Assembly (NCBI RefSeq): GCF_009389715.1
Contig: NC_052395.1
Location: 20,932,493 to 20,996,492 of the forward strand
Direction of reading: 5' to 3'
From: Phoenix dactylifera
Taxonomy: Eukaryota; Streptophyta; Magnoliopsida; Arecales; Arecaceae
Length of the DNA: 64,000 bases
This document shows, piece after piece, positions 44,536-55,600 of the stretch. The position numbers and the translations under genes were made by a program. Each line of letters begins with the position of its first letter. The first letter of the stretch is position 1. Below the pieces are notes generated by a model that saw only the letters and a program-made list of their open reading frames with translations, was not told where the DNA came from and did no database searches.

Positions 44536-46256
44536 GGCCCTGTTTGGGGGAGCTTTTGGAGGGCCAGAAAGCACTTTCTGGCCCTCCAAAAGTACTTTTA
44601 GATGAAAAACTGTGTTTGGTAAATTTTTTAAAAAGCTGTTTCAGCTTTTGCGGGAAGCTGAAAATAGCTTTTGGGAGGAAGCTCCAATTTGGAGCTTTTG
44701 GGAGGAAGCTGTTTCAGTTTTTTCGGAAAGCTATATTTTTGACCAAAATACCCCCATTTAAAAAAAAAATTCTTCCCCCAAAATCGTCTCACCGCCTGTT
44801 CCTCTCCCCTCCTGTTCCTCTCCCAACCCACCTCCCAATCCACCCGCACCCCCCCTGCCGCCCGCCTGTTCCTCTTCCAACCCACCTCCCAACCCACCCG
44901 CACCCCCCTCCCCCCCGCACCGCCGCCGCCACCGCTGCTGTGCCTCCATCTCCCCCGCCGCCGCACCCCCTCCCTCTCCCCCGCCGCCGCCGCACCCCCT
45001 CCCTCTCCCACGCCGCCGCACCCCCTCCCTCTCCCACGCCGCCACTACAGTGCCTCCCTCTCCCCCGCCGCCGCATCCCCTCCCTCTCCCCCACCGCTGC
45101 AGTGCTGCACCCCCTCCCTCTCCCCCGCCACCGCACCCCCTCCCTCTCCCCCGCCGCCGTAGTGCCGCACGCCCTCCAGCGCCGTCGGCCACCGAGACTG
45201 CCGCCGGCCACGGCCCGGCCCCCTCCCGCGGCCGCCGCGGCTTGGCCCCCTTCCGGTGCTGCCGGCCACGCGGGAGGAGAAGAACGGAGAAGGGGGCAGA
45301 GGAAGGAAGGAGAAGAAGAGAAGAAAAAAAGAAAAGGAAAAAAAAGAAGAAAATAAAATAAAATAAAATAAAATAAAAGAAAAGAAAAGAATAAATAAAT
45401 AAATAAATAAATATTTATATAAATAATGAATGAATAAATAAATAAATAAGATAATAAATAAATACATTTCAATGTATAAAATAATAAATAAATAAATGCA
45501 TAAATAAAAATATATATACGAATGAACGTATAAATAAATAAATAAAAAGAAAAATAATGAGTGAGTGGCAAATAATCTGATCCTTATGATATTGATAAGT
45601 ATAGTGAATTTGTCGCCATTACAAATAGTTAAATAAAGAGATAATCTATTAAACAGATAAATGGTATTTATTGTTGTATTATACTATAAATATATTATTA
45701 TATTACATTATATCATAATACATTAATATGTAATGTTAAATAATTTAATATTATGTTATATTATGAGAAATTAATTAATACTAATAATTATAATATTTTA
45801 TATCTTTATTATTGTATTATACTATAAATATAATATATATTACATTATATCATAATACATTAATATGTTATGTTAAATAATTTAATATTATGTTATATAA
45901 TAGAAAATTAATTTACTCTAATAATTATATTACCATTATGCTATGCTATGCAATATCATATTACTATATTATAATAATAATATTTTATATTACAGTAATA
46001 TTATACTATATCGTATATTATGTATTAATATATGTTATGTTTTATCATACTCTATTGTATAATACTATGCAATATCCTTTATGGTAATTTTGTCATATAA
46101 AAGTACTTTCTCAGTTTGTTTACCAAACATATGTTAAAGTGCCACAGCACTTTAAAAATATAGTTACTAAACAACAAACAGCTTTTTATAACAGCTCTAC
46201 TTCAGACAGCTCTACTTCCAACAGCTCTACTTCCAACGGCTCCCCCAAACAGGGCC
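44536..46256. mobile_element. PIF/Harbinger (Tourist-like) element with TAA target duplication
   Basis: 1721 bases with 18-bp perfect inverted ends GGCCCTGTTTGGGGGAGC. TAA flanks it exactly (44533-44535, 46257-46259). The sequence on both sides is continuous copia reverse transcriptase. The interior has no transposase. It is a GC-rich C-run tract (44810-45260), then a purine tract, then AAAT/AT-rich repeats to about 46080. The right end carries three tandem copies of an ACAGCTCTACTTC-like unit (46190-46245). The long Pro- or Gly-rich frames here are low-complexity translations, not genes. Confidence 0.9.
45190..45575 (+). repeat. Cassette copy: GC-rich block, purine tract, AAAT-type tract
   Basis: Order: GCCGCCGGCCACGG-like block, then CGCGGGAGGAGAAGAA, a purine run, then AAATAAATA repeats with ATGAATGAATAAATAAAT, AAGATAATAAATAAATA and ATAAATGCATAAATAAA. 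The same words in similar arrangement occur at 54260-54570 and inverted at 57920-58200. Confidence 0.7.
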
Positions 46257-46259
46257 TAA

Positions 46260-47840
46260 ATCTTTCATCTCAAACTGTTGTCCAAGAAACTACTGAAGTG
46301 TATGAATTCCTGAGATGTCACTTCCAGTAATAACCATATCATCTACATATAGCAAGAGAAAAACAATACCAGCCTCAGATCGCTGAAGAAATAGTGTAGA
46401 ATCATATGCACTAGGAGTGAAGCCCTGCTGAGTCAGGACTGAGCTGAACTTGAAAAATCAAGCTCGAGAAGACTGCTTAAGGTCATAGAGTGCCTTACGA
46501 AGATGACAGACCTTCCCAGACGGATGAGCAAAATCTGAAGGAGGTTGTAGATACACTTCCTCATCTAAATCACCATTGAGGAAAGCATTTTTAACATCCA
46601 TCTAATACATCTTCCATCGCTTAACGGCTACAACTGCAAGCAAAGAACGAAATGTGATAAGACGTGCTACTAGAGCAAAGGTCACCTCATAATCAATACC
46701 ATACTCCTGTGTGAATCCTCGAGCCACAAGTCGAGCCTTGTAGCGTTCCACTGAACCGTTAGCACGGGTCTTGATCTTATACACCCACTTGCATCGTACT
46801 ACATTTTTTTAGGAGGCAAGTCAGTCAGATCCCATGTATGAGTATCTTGAAGGGCTTGGAGTTCATCAGTCATGGCTTTCTGCCAAAGAGGATTAGAGCT
46901 GGCCTCGAGAGTAGCAAGAGTAAAAAAATAGTGGTAATCACTAAGATGAGATGGGATAGATCTTACCCTACTAGAGCGGCAAAGGGCAGTACTGAAGGTG
47001 GGCTCGCATGATCCGGCTGTGATGATCATATCAGTGGACAGTCCAGACCTATTGGAGTCGGTCGTTGAGAGATTGCCTGATGAGCTCCCATCACCTGCAA
47101 CTGAAAAGGAGTCTGGGAAGAGATCAACAATAGGGTTATTGAAGATGGGAGAATACTGAAGAGCACTCGTGGAGAGCAGAGAGATGGCAGTAAACATTTT
47201 GTGTTCCCTAAATTAAACATGTCGGTCTATACAAAGTCGCTTGGCGATAGGATCATAACAATGATAACCTTTATGTTCGATACCATAACCAAGAAAACAG
47301 CAGAGACTTGAGCATGGTTCAAGTTTAGTACGCTCATGTGAAGGAAGCAAAACAAAACAGGCACAACCAAAAATTTTTAGGAAAGAGTAATCGGGAACCT
47401 TCTCATAAAGAACCTCATATGGTGATTTATTTAAGATCATGGGAGAAGGTACCCGGTTGATGGTATAGACTGCTGTAAGAGCAGCCTCTCCCTAAAAAAA
47501 CTCAGGTAAGGTAGCAGAAAGAAGAAGGGATCTGACAGTGTCCAAGATGTGTAAAGAAGAAGGGACCTGATAGTGTCCAAGATATGTCGATGCTTTCATT
47601 CGACACAACCACTGGGAGGTGTAAGGACAAGAATAATGGGATACTGTTCCATCTTGTTTAAATACTTTCATGAATGAGGTGGAGGTATATTCCATGGCGT
47701 TGTTACTACCAAAAACTTTTATGGGTCGACCAAACTGGATTTTGACCATCTGCTAAAAATCATGAAAGTTGTCAAACAACTCAGAGCGATCACGTAAAAT
47801 CGTTGGGTATGAGCTAGTATAGGCCGCTACAACATTGCAA
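46260..47840 (-). pseudogene. copia integrase and N-terminal reverse transcriptase remnant
   Basis: Reverse transcriptase at 46330-46800 in broken frames ([20 protein letters not shown]). The linker and integrase C-terminus are at 46800-47440 (SPYEVLYEKVPDYSFLKIFG). A decayed integrase core is at 47490-47838 (PYTSQW where PQTPQQNG is expected). A duplicated motif AAGAAGGGA(T/C)CTGA near 47525 and 47560 shows a local tandem duplication. Homology ends near 47838. Confidence 0.82.
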
Positions 47841-48118
47841 TTTACTTTAATTTTAACATTATAGAAAAAGTAATGCAATTTTTACCTCAATTCACTTTGT
47901 GCTTCGTTTGTGTTCTTTGAGCCTCCCAACGAAGAAATACCACCTGCCTATCCACGACTCGCTCTAGGTACCTTTTTCTTTGTACATCTGAACTTTTCGT
48001 AACTTCACTGTTGTTACTACCAAGTGCTGATTTCATCTTTTGCCATTTGATCAAGAAGGTGAGAGTTCAATTTCAATGGGAGATAGACCCAGAAAATGGA
48101 TGTAAACAAAGAGCTAGA
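47841..48118. other. Unassigned flank
   Basis: Short stretch between the copia remnant and a MITE; nothing recognised. Confidence 0.4.
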
Positions 48119-48279
48119 TGGGGCTACATTCGAGTGGATCTCTATTCAAATCCGATTAGATCTAGATTCGATGATGGGAGTCCCACATCTATGATCCACC
48201 TCCTCTAAAATGCTTACATACAAACATCTAGCTCATACATCATGTGGTCCAAAAATAAACAATCTAAACAACACTAAAT

Positions 48280-48346
<67 letters not shown>

Positions 48347-48502
48347 AGATAGAGTTTTTCAAATCATACGATTTTTAGTATATAAACAATTTAAAGATAA
48401 TAGATCTTATCCAATAGCTTAGATCATCAATATGGGATTCTTATTATCCGATGTAGATCTAATCAGATTTGAGTGAAAATTCATTCGAGTGTAGCCAAAT
48501 CT
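48119..48502. mobile_element. MITE-like element with an (AT)n centre
   Basis: The left end GGCTACATTCGAGTGGATCT pairs with the reverse complement of the right end GGCTACACTCGAATGAATTT. Pairing continues through AATCCGATTAGATCTA and CCCACATCTATGATC for about 80 bases with mismatches. The centre holds an (AT)n run at about 48275-48338. No target duplication recognised. Confidence 0.6.
48275..48338. repeat. (AT)n microsatellite
   Basis: About 32 uninterrupted AT units in the loop of the surrounding MITE-like element. Confidence 0.95.
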
Positions 48503-48555
48503 CTCTCTCTCTCTCTCTCTTTCTCTCCCTCTCTCTCTATATATATATATATATA

Positions 48556-49910
48556 GGGGATTGATAACCTACTCTCTGTTATGGTAGGTTATCAATCTAC
48601 CCATTTTTTATTGGACAAAAAATATCTTTACTTTTTATAACTCTTAAGGATACTTTACGTCTTTTTACAATCTCACATTAGCTCGCCTTCTCAATCCCCA
48701 ATTAATGCTCTCTCTCTCTCCGGTATATATATATGTGTGTGTGTATGTGTGTATGTTTGTATGTATGTATACATGTACATATATGTAGATACATACATAT
48801 ATGTAGATACATACATACATACATACACATACACGTACGTATATATACATACATATATCTACCTATATATATACATCCATCTAGATGTATATGTATATAT
48901 ATATACATACATATGAATGTATATATATCAATACATATAAATGTGTGTATATATATATATACATACATACATCTATATGTATGTATATATATATATATAC
49001 ACACACATCTATATGTATGTGTTGGGGGAAAATAAATCGTCCCAAAGCACGTGAGCAGGCCGCCAGCACGTGGCCGGAGGCGCCCGACCCGGAGGGCGCC
49101 CGACCTGGAGAACGCCCGACCCGGAGGGCGCCCGACCTAGAAGGCGCCCGACCCGGAAGACGCCCGACCTGGAAGGCATCCGACCTAGAAAGCACCCGAT
49201 CTCGGAAGGCATCCGGTCCTGGAAGCCGGACCTCGCCGACTACCCGCTGCGGTCACATCCTCCTACGACCCAATTTGGGACCATGCCTTAAGCGGCTCAC
49301 TCAACAATTAATGCGCATGGTCTTTGCAGACCTCCGACTTACTCAACAATTAATGTGCATGGTCTCTGCAGACCTCCGGCTTACTCAACCATTAATGCGC
49401 GTGGCACCTGTTGTCTACGGATCTCCAGTCCTCCACGGCAAATCAGCTCGGCTGCCTCCAGTCAGCCGTGACAATTCTCTGATTCCGACCTCATCCCCTA
49501 CGGCAAGACATTAATTCACGTGATCGTGCACCAACTCATGCGACGTGCTCAGTTGTACAGCAACCTGATCCCGTCGCATCACAGGTAACCCAGCGCCCCT
49601 CTATAAAAGGAGAACCCCTCTACCTTGAAGGGGGCTGGACACAAAAAAACTCTGGACACATTTTTCTTCGATATATCTTTTCCCCCTCTGACTTAGGCAT
49701 CGGAGGGGCGGCGCCGGAAACCCCGACCAGCTTTTTGCAGGCCCTGCGGAGGACGCCGCCCGCCGACGGATTGCCACCCACTGCCAGACGACGGTCTCCT
49801 CCCTTCTCACCCAGTGGTCACCCCCGGGTTCAATTTCCAGCAACAGTATGTATGTATGTATGTATATATATATATATGTATATATATATGTGTATATATA
49901 TATATGTGTG

Positions 49911-49943
<33 letters not shown>

Positions 49944-50002
49944 GTAGATATATATATATATATATCTATATATATATATGTAGATATATATATATATATA
50001 TA

Positions 50003-50045
<43 letters not shown>

Positions 50046-50214
50046 GTATGAGAGAGGAAGATAGTATTAATTGGGGGGTTAAGAGGATGAGTTAATGTGA
50101 GATTGTAAAAAGACATAAAGTATCCTTAAAGTTATAAAAAGTAAGGGTATTTTTTATCCAATGAAAAATGGGTAGATTGATGACCTACCATAACAGAGAG
50201 TAGGTTATCAATCC

Positions 50215-50216
<2 letters not shown>
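48556..50216. mobile_element. TIR element with about 165-bp inverted repeats and a microsatellite core
   Basis: The outer 165 bases at each end (48556-48720 and 50052-50216) are inverted copies, differing at roughly one base in ten. Both start GGGGATTGATAACCTACTCT. The termini are themselves palindromic (GATAACCTAC...GTAGGTTATC). Both sides are flanked by TA runs, so a TA duplication cannot be proved. The interior is TATG/TATA/CATA microsatellite and a nested solo LTR; without it the element is about 830 bases. The Tyr/Ile-rich frames on both strands are microsatellite translations. Confidence 0.8.
49020..49845 (+). mobile_element. Solo LTR nested in the TIR element, 5-bp target duplication
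   Basis: 826 bases from TGTTGGGGGAAAATAAATCG to TTTCCAGCAACA, with exact GTATG duplications at 49015-49019 and 49846-49850. A TATA-like CTATAAAAGGAG is near 49602. It contains about seven 18-bp GGCGCCCGACC-type repeats (49075-49215) and two to three units of about 47 bp with ATTAATG(C/T)GCATGGTCT (49300-49400). Host lineage (gypsy or copia) not determined. Confidence 0.88.

Positions 50217-50270
<54 letters not shown>
50217..50270. repeat. (AT)n microsatellite
   Basis: About 25 AT units directly flanking the TIR element; a matching TA run flanks the other side at about 48535-48555. Confidence 0.95.
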
Positions 50271-50274
<4 letters not shown>

Positions 50275-52700
50275 CTCAAAGATGGATGGCATTTGTTTGA
50301 TGATTGATGAAGGCATTCAATTCTACCAATATTTCATGCTTTTCCGCCCAGCCTAAGCGAATCTTTTTCCCCTCTCTGGACTCTTCTTTGCTTCCTCCTC
50401 GCATCCCCATGGGCAGCTCCACAACAAACTCCGCTCAACCACAGGTAAGTTCTCATTAGCCTTCTTTCTCTGTTGTTGCTATTGATATTGGCAAAATAGG
50501 CTTTAAGGATATAAAAGAGGCTGGATTGAGTTCATGTAAGATCTTTATATTGTATTCATCTTATTAATGAGAGCTCTTATTGGCTTAAATTAGAAAGTCT
50601 TTATATTGTATTCATCTTATTACCGGGATCTTTCTGGTGATGGCTTTGCACGATCTCTGAAGCTGAGCACTCTTCTAACCCCTGTGCAAATCTCTCTAAA
50701 CTTCTTGCCCAAAAAGGTGTTGCAAGGGGCGGGATGGCACCAGTTAATAATATACTGCAGAAAATCTTGTCTCAGGAAAATGCTTTACTTTGAAACATGC
50801 TTCTCCATCTTTATAGCATGAAGCTTGATGAGTTTGTTAGACACCAATCCTGTTCCATTACAACGTACCGTGAGATTATGTTTGAGCATTTGAGTCTAAT
50901 TTCATATACCTTGGAGTTTAGGCTCTGAATCACTTCCAATTAGCAAAAAGGCCTCTCCTGCAATGTGTTATTAAGTTATAGCTCCTTGGCCGATAGGATA
51001 TTTAGTTCATCAACAAAGTACCAAAATTTCTGCAGGCAGGCAGATGACAATGATTTATTTATAGATTCGTTGACTTTTTAAGTGTACATTGTAAGAAAAA
51101 ATAAAATATATAAATAAATCTATCTCATCCTATTAGCTTAAGCTTTTAGAATAAGTAATAATTCTAACATACATTAATTGCCCTTCAAGTTGCACACTAT
51201 TTTTTTCCCCCACTATGTTACATTGTGTCATCTTTAGGTTTGGAATGAAAAGGGCACTACTAACAACCAAGAAATTGAGGTTTAGTGGGACCACTAATGG
51301 TTTAGTTACAGCAATGAAGTTTATTCAAAAGGATGCTCAGAATATTATTGTTCCAGAGGCATCATCCACCATAGCACTGTGCAACTTAATAAGTCAATAT
51401 TTTGAATCAAATATGTATATATCAAATAAGGGTCGTATCCTTCACGCCTGCAGGAAGGATTCCCCTTTGAGTAAATCCACCATTGGATCACCCACTGCAC
51501 ACATCTAAAGCACTCCGAACTCCCTCATTCATCTACTGCATAGATCTCAAAGCGACCAGTAGATGACCTAATGGTCGATTTGCACGGAGGAAGGAAATCC
51601 TTCTTTCGTGCGAAAGATACAACCTGTTCCGTCAAACAAATAGTTTTAGGCTACTAGGTACACGGGCTGGTTGCTTCCACCCATGTATCAAACTTCTCAA
51701 AAATCATTATTCATTGCAAGCACACATGCAAGCATGAGAGAAACATGCATGATTCTGATCATGTCAGATGAAAGAAATGCCGGTATCCATGATTCCCATC
51801 TAATAGATGCAGTTTAGTTGGTGCACTCCTCATTTCTCTCCCTGGAACAAGATCTAGATAGATATGTTTCTATTTCCATCTTTGATGAAAGATATTTCTG
51901 TTTCTATTGAAGGACTCATGTATGGAGCACCTTGCAAAACCTGTGTAATCTCCTTTCATCTTTGAATGAAGACTAAAGACTGTAAACTAAGGCTTATATA
52001 GAACTTATATAGAGAAATCTTGCTGTAACTGTAGAGAAAATTGCGATTGGAATCAGTTTTCAATAATGATTTTCCTTGTTGATAACATATTGTAATTCTC
52101 CACGACACAATCTTATGTCTCCAATAAAGATAAATGCTTTCCCAACTTGGTAGTTTAAGAGCCTGGTTAACACTTGGCGTCGAGTAACTTCATCATTGAA
52201 TTCTACCATATCTTGTTGGTCGCCTGTTCTAGCTATAACAGACACCACTATGGATCATGGGAGTGGATCATCCCTCTAAATTCTTGAATAATTTGTTTGT
52301 TATTTTCGAGTAATCAGACATAAGGAACCCCTTGCTCCAATTTGCTCAAATAAAGTGATCAAAATTTGTCAAGAGAAGTATAGAACAACTGTTTTTTCTA
52401 AGGAAAACCGACAGTAGAACCGTACTCTCTCTTGCTTTCATAATACTTTCAGAAAGACCTCATTCTCAATCTTTTCAGTCGAATAAAAAGACCTAGTTGG
52501 TAATTAAAGTTCAGATGTGCTCATAGGAATCAAACTTTTGCCTTTTTTCCTAATAAATCAATTTTACCATATACAATAAACAGGACGATTCAGACTGAAA
52601 CGAATCATTAGGGCCATGCTAGCATTTAGCACCTTCTATTATATATCGTCTCTCCATTATCAGCATCAAGTTTGCTTCACCAACTTCACCACTCTTTCAC
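50271..52700. other. Unassigned region with one possible short first exon
   Basis: No conserved protein was recognised. At 50409-50444 a short ATG frame (MGSSTTNSAQPQ) ends in CAG followed by GTAAGT, a strong donor, after a pyrimidine-rich leader. It may be the orphan first exon of a lost gene, but no matching second exon was found. Confidence 0.3.
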
Positions 52701-52836
52701 CATCATCTTGTTCGTTTCTTGTCTCTTGTTGCTTTGTATGCATGCTCAACAAAAAGGCTGGATGCCAGCATCATCTTGTTTGTTTCTAGTCTCTTGTTGC
52801 TTTGCATGCATGCTCAACGACAGGGTTGGATGCCAG
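52701..52836 (+). repeat. Tandem duplication, 68-bp unit, two copies
   Basis: CATCATCTTGTTCGTTTCT at 52701 recurs at 52769 with few changes, and both copies end GGATGCCAGCA-like. Unit length is 68 bases. Confidence 0.85.
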
Positions 52837-52941
52837 CAGTGTTGTAGAAGACCATGTCAATGTCAGATAAATAGTGTTGATGAATTGTGAAGATGGCATG
52901 GCTACGGTGTTGACTGGCCACAGTGGTGGAGATGTGGGATT

Positions 52942-53256
52942 GTGGGTGGAACTGACATCCAGTTGCATCATCAAAAAGTCCAAAACTTTCATATGTTCGT
53001 TTCCAACATCCAGGGTGGCGTGAGCGATAGCCACCCGTTGCTTAAAGATATTCAGACTATGATGTGTGGAGGAATGACCATTCAAGCGAAGTATACATAC
53101 CGTGAAGCAAACGAGGCAGCAGATTAGGTAGCCTCTTATATGGCTAACTATTTTAGGAAGACTCTCTGGCTGAACGAGGAGAACTTATCTGGAGCGCTCC
53201 AAAAACTAACATCTTTTGATATTTTTGGATGTTTTCGTATCCGCCGTGTATGATGT
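52942..53256 (+). pseudogene. RNase H-like (LINE-derived) fragment
   Basis: The frame reads HHQKVQNFHMFVSNIQGG, then LLKDIQTMM, then TYREANEAAD, a stop, and VASYMANYF. This matches the tail of plant non-LTR-element RNase H domains (YREANQVADWLA in typical members, from memory). The TAG at 53126-53128 replaces the expected Trp. The rest of the LINE is not present. A short isolated fragment, moderately sure. Confidence 0.6.
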
Positions 53257-53712
53257 ATCTGCTTTAGCAAGCATAAAATAAAAAAATTAAAAAAAATAAT
53301 AAAACCTGCACCGAGATATCCGCCGGTGGAAAATATTTCCAACAAGGAGATATCCGTCGTTGGAAAATATTGTATTGTTCATTATCTCATATATTAAAAA
53401 AATGTTTATAAACCTTGAGAACTGCATAAACGTATGGTCATCATTTTTGATATATGAGAACTGCCAGACAAATCCAAAAAAGAGACAGAAACAAGAGGAC
53501 AACTTGCATCGGCTGAACTAATTAATTAAGGGTGATATTGGAAGATTAAATGTTTCTAAATTTCTCTCATTTCTTCTTCTTGGGGGGATGGACACACGCA
53601 GAGAGAGCGAGCCTATGATCCCACACTCTATAGCACCATCAATCCTTACTGTCTCAAGCAAAAGACGAAGGTAATCATCCTTAAAAGTTCTACCAAATTG
53701 AATACAAACTAA
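53257..53712. other. Spacer before the foldback element
   Basis: Contains two copies of GGTGGAAAATATTTCCAACAAGG-like sequence near 53322-53375 (AGATATCCGYCG repeated). No gene seen. Confidence 0.4.
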
Positions 53713-53899
53713 TAAATTTTAGGAGAAATTAATTCCCCACCTTTCAAAAGACTCTAGTATAACAATAAATCCCTGTTAACTAGTCTTATAACAACCAGTC
53801 CAATAATTTTAGTATGTTTAATTCTCGGTCCTTGGGAGTATTTTTATGAGACGAAAATACCCCTCCTTAAAGTACCCAGTTTTTCTCCCCAAACTGAAA

Positions 53900-54260
53900 C
53901 TCACCTTCTTCTTCCCCCATTATGCCTTCCTATCCCCCACCGTGGCCGACGACCGCTCCCCCGTCCACCGCCTCGGCGCCCTCCAGTTCGCCGCCTCACT
54001 CCTAATCTTCCTCCTCGTCGCCGCCGCCCTCCTCCTCCCGCACCCCCTCACTCCCGACCTCCTCGCTTCCCTCGTCTTTGCCCTCCTCTCCGCAACCTCC
54101 GCCCACTCGGCCGCCGCCTACCAGATCTCCGACCTCCAGGCCAAGTTCGACTCCCTCTCCACCGCCGTCTCCGCCGTCGCCTCTCTTGAACTCGACCTCC
54201 ACCCACGCTTATTCTCCACCATCGCCGCCCGCGAGATGATATGGAGGAGAAAGGATCTCG
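53900..54260 (+). pseudogene. GC-rich coding-like fragment captured in the foldback arm
   Basis: Codons are strongly C/G-ending, unlike the flanks. The translation has two hydrophobic stretches (LQFAASLLIFLLVAAALLLP and LLASLVFALLSATSA), then a helical segment (YQISDLQAKFDSL). This looks like a piece of a small host membrane protein, but I do not recognise the family. The upstream ATG at 53846 is probably not native. In the right arm the same segment is shortened and frameshifted near 58230-58400. It is captured DNA rather than an expressed gene, by inference. Confidence 0.5.
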
Positions 54261-54735
54261 GCCGTGCTCCACCGGCCATGTCACCGAGCCACCGCCGGCC
54301 TCGACCCTCTTCCAGCGCCGCCGGCCTCGCGGGAGGAGAAGAAAGAAGGGAGGAGAAGAAAGAAGAAAGAAGAAGAGGCATCGGGAAGAAGAGAAGAAAA
54401 AAGAAAAGAAAAAGAAAAGAAAAAAAGGGAAAAAAAGAAAATAAATAAATGCATAAATAAATAAAAATATATATATGAATGAATGAATAAATAAATAAAT
54501 AATTAAGATAATAAATAAATATATTCCAATAAAATAAAATAATAAATAACTAAATAAATAAATAACGATTCGGCACTCTTCCGGCGTCGCCAGCCTCGCG
54601 AGAGGAGAAGAAAGGAGGGAAGAGAAGAAAGAAGAAAGAAGAAGAAGCTTCGGAAAGAAGAGAAGAAAAAAGAAAAAAAAGAAAAAAAAAGGAAAAAAAA
54701 GAAGAAAAGAAAAAAAAGAAAAGAAAAATAAAGTT
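54260..54735 (+). repeat. Cassette copies (two in tandem) in the left arm
   Basis: The first copy (54260-54567) has a CCGCCGGCCTCG block, CGCGGGAGGAGAAGAA, a purine run and AAATAAATGCATAAATAAAT with ATGAATGAATGAATAAAT. The second, shorter copy (54572-54735) has CGGCACTCTTCCGGCG, GAGGAGAAGAAAGGAGGG and a long purine run. Matches the copy inside the Harbinger-like element. Confidence 0.75.
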
Positions 54736-55600
54736 AACTCACTATTGTAATTAAGTTAGTAAGCTTGAATACAGTGCACACAGTAAAACTATCTCTGCGT
54801 GCCATTTTCCTCCATCTTGAGAATTCAATTAAAAAACAATAACATATGCTTAAATCTTGTATCACAGTTAGTACCTCGTCTCAAACCTTTTTTGCTCCAT
54901 TTTTGCTCCATATTAGAAATTCAGTGTGTACGACGTTTTAGTATCTCACCTCAAACCTTATACATCAATGTTGGGATAACACCTTACTGTGTGCACAGTT
55001 AATTTAACTATGTGCGCAGACAATTTATCTGTATGCCAAAATAATTAAATTGTGAACAGAGTAGAATTTACTGTGTGCACGGTTAATATAACTGTGTTTC
55101 GGGGTAAAATAACAGTCTTGAAACATTTGTTTTAAATCCAATGCAATCTTCACAAGAGTACAATAGCGAGGGAAACAAGAACATATGCATACGACACATC
55201 CACTTCAAACCGATCTCAAAGATCTCCAAATTTTATATGGCTTCTTGCCTACAAGAATAGCAAGAATAAGAAAATATCTATGTACAGAATGTAGTCAAGT
55301 AGGAAGAGATAGTTTTCTATGTGTTGTAAAAGTTGATTGTAAGATGAGTGCATTTGCATTTTTTTGTGTCATATAACATTTAAATAGAAAATTAGATTAT
55401 GTTGAGATGATTGGCCAAATTTTCTACTTGCTATCATGCTCATTGCTCAGATGCTGAAATGTAACTTATAGATTCTCAAAAAGTGACTAAACTATGTGCC
55501 GTCACACACTTACAACACTATTGCGGTAAACTTTAATGTGTGCAGCGTGTCATTTTGGAAATTCATTTAGTTCCAAAATTTTAGAAATTGCAGCGTGCCA

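Larger units (their letters stand above)
43400..47840 (-). mobile_element. Minus-strand Ty1-copia remnant, 5'-truncated, holding a Harbinger-like insertion
   Basis: From right to left it holds part of integrase, reverse transcriptase, RNase H, a polypurine tract and the start of a 3' LTR. Gag, protease and the 5' LTR are missing beyond 47840. It is interrupted at 44536-46256 by a TIR element with a TAA duplication. Many stops and frameshifts mark an old copy. Confidence 0.85.
53722..55530 (+). repeat. Left arm of the foldback element
   Basis: Order: terminal segment, coding-like GC-rich fragment, two copies of the purine/AAAT cassette, then AT-rich sequence with GTGCACAGTTAATTTAACT. Distinct anchors shared with the right arm: CAAGCTTACTAACTTAATTG (55-kb side 54754), AATAGCGAGGGAAACAAGAACATATG (55165), GTGTTGTAAAAG (55319), GATTATGTTGAGATGATTGG (55395). 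Confidence 0.8.

Noticed and set aside
44544..45571. Long proline-, glycine- and arginine-rich open frames on both strands
   Set aside because: They are translations of C-rich, purine and AAAT repeats inside a Harbinger-like element; no conserved motif and frames open on both strands at once.
48665..50116. Tyr/Ile-rich frames of 60-170 codons on both strands
   Set aside because: Pure translation of TATA/TATG microsatellites.
52060..52248. Minus-strand 62-codon frame
   Set aside because: No recognised motif, no neighbouring homology; chance frame not excluded.
55185..55376. 63-codon frame with a CTEC pattern, possible FAR1-like or zinc-finger remnant
   Set aside because: Lies in the foldback arm, too short and without a complete motif to support a transposase-derived call.
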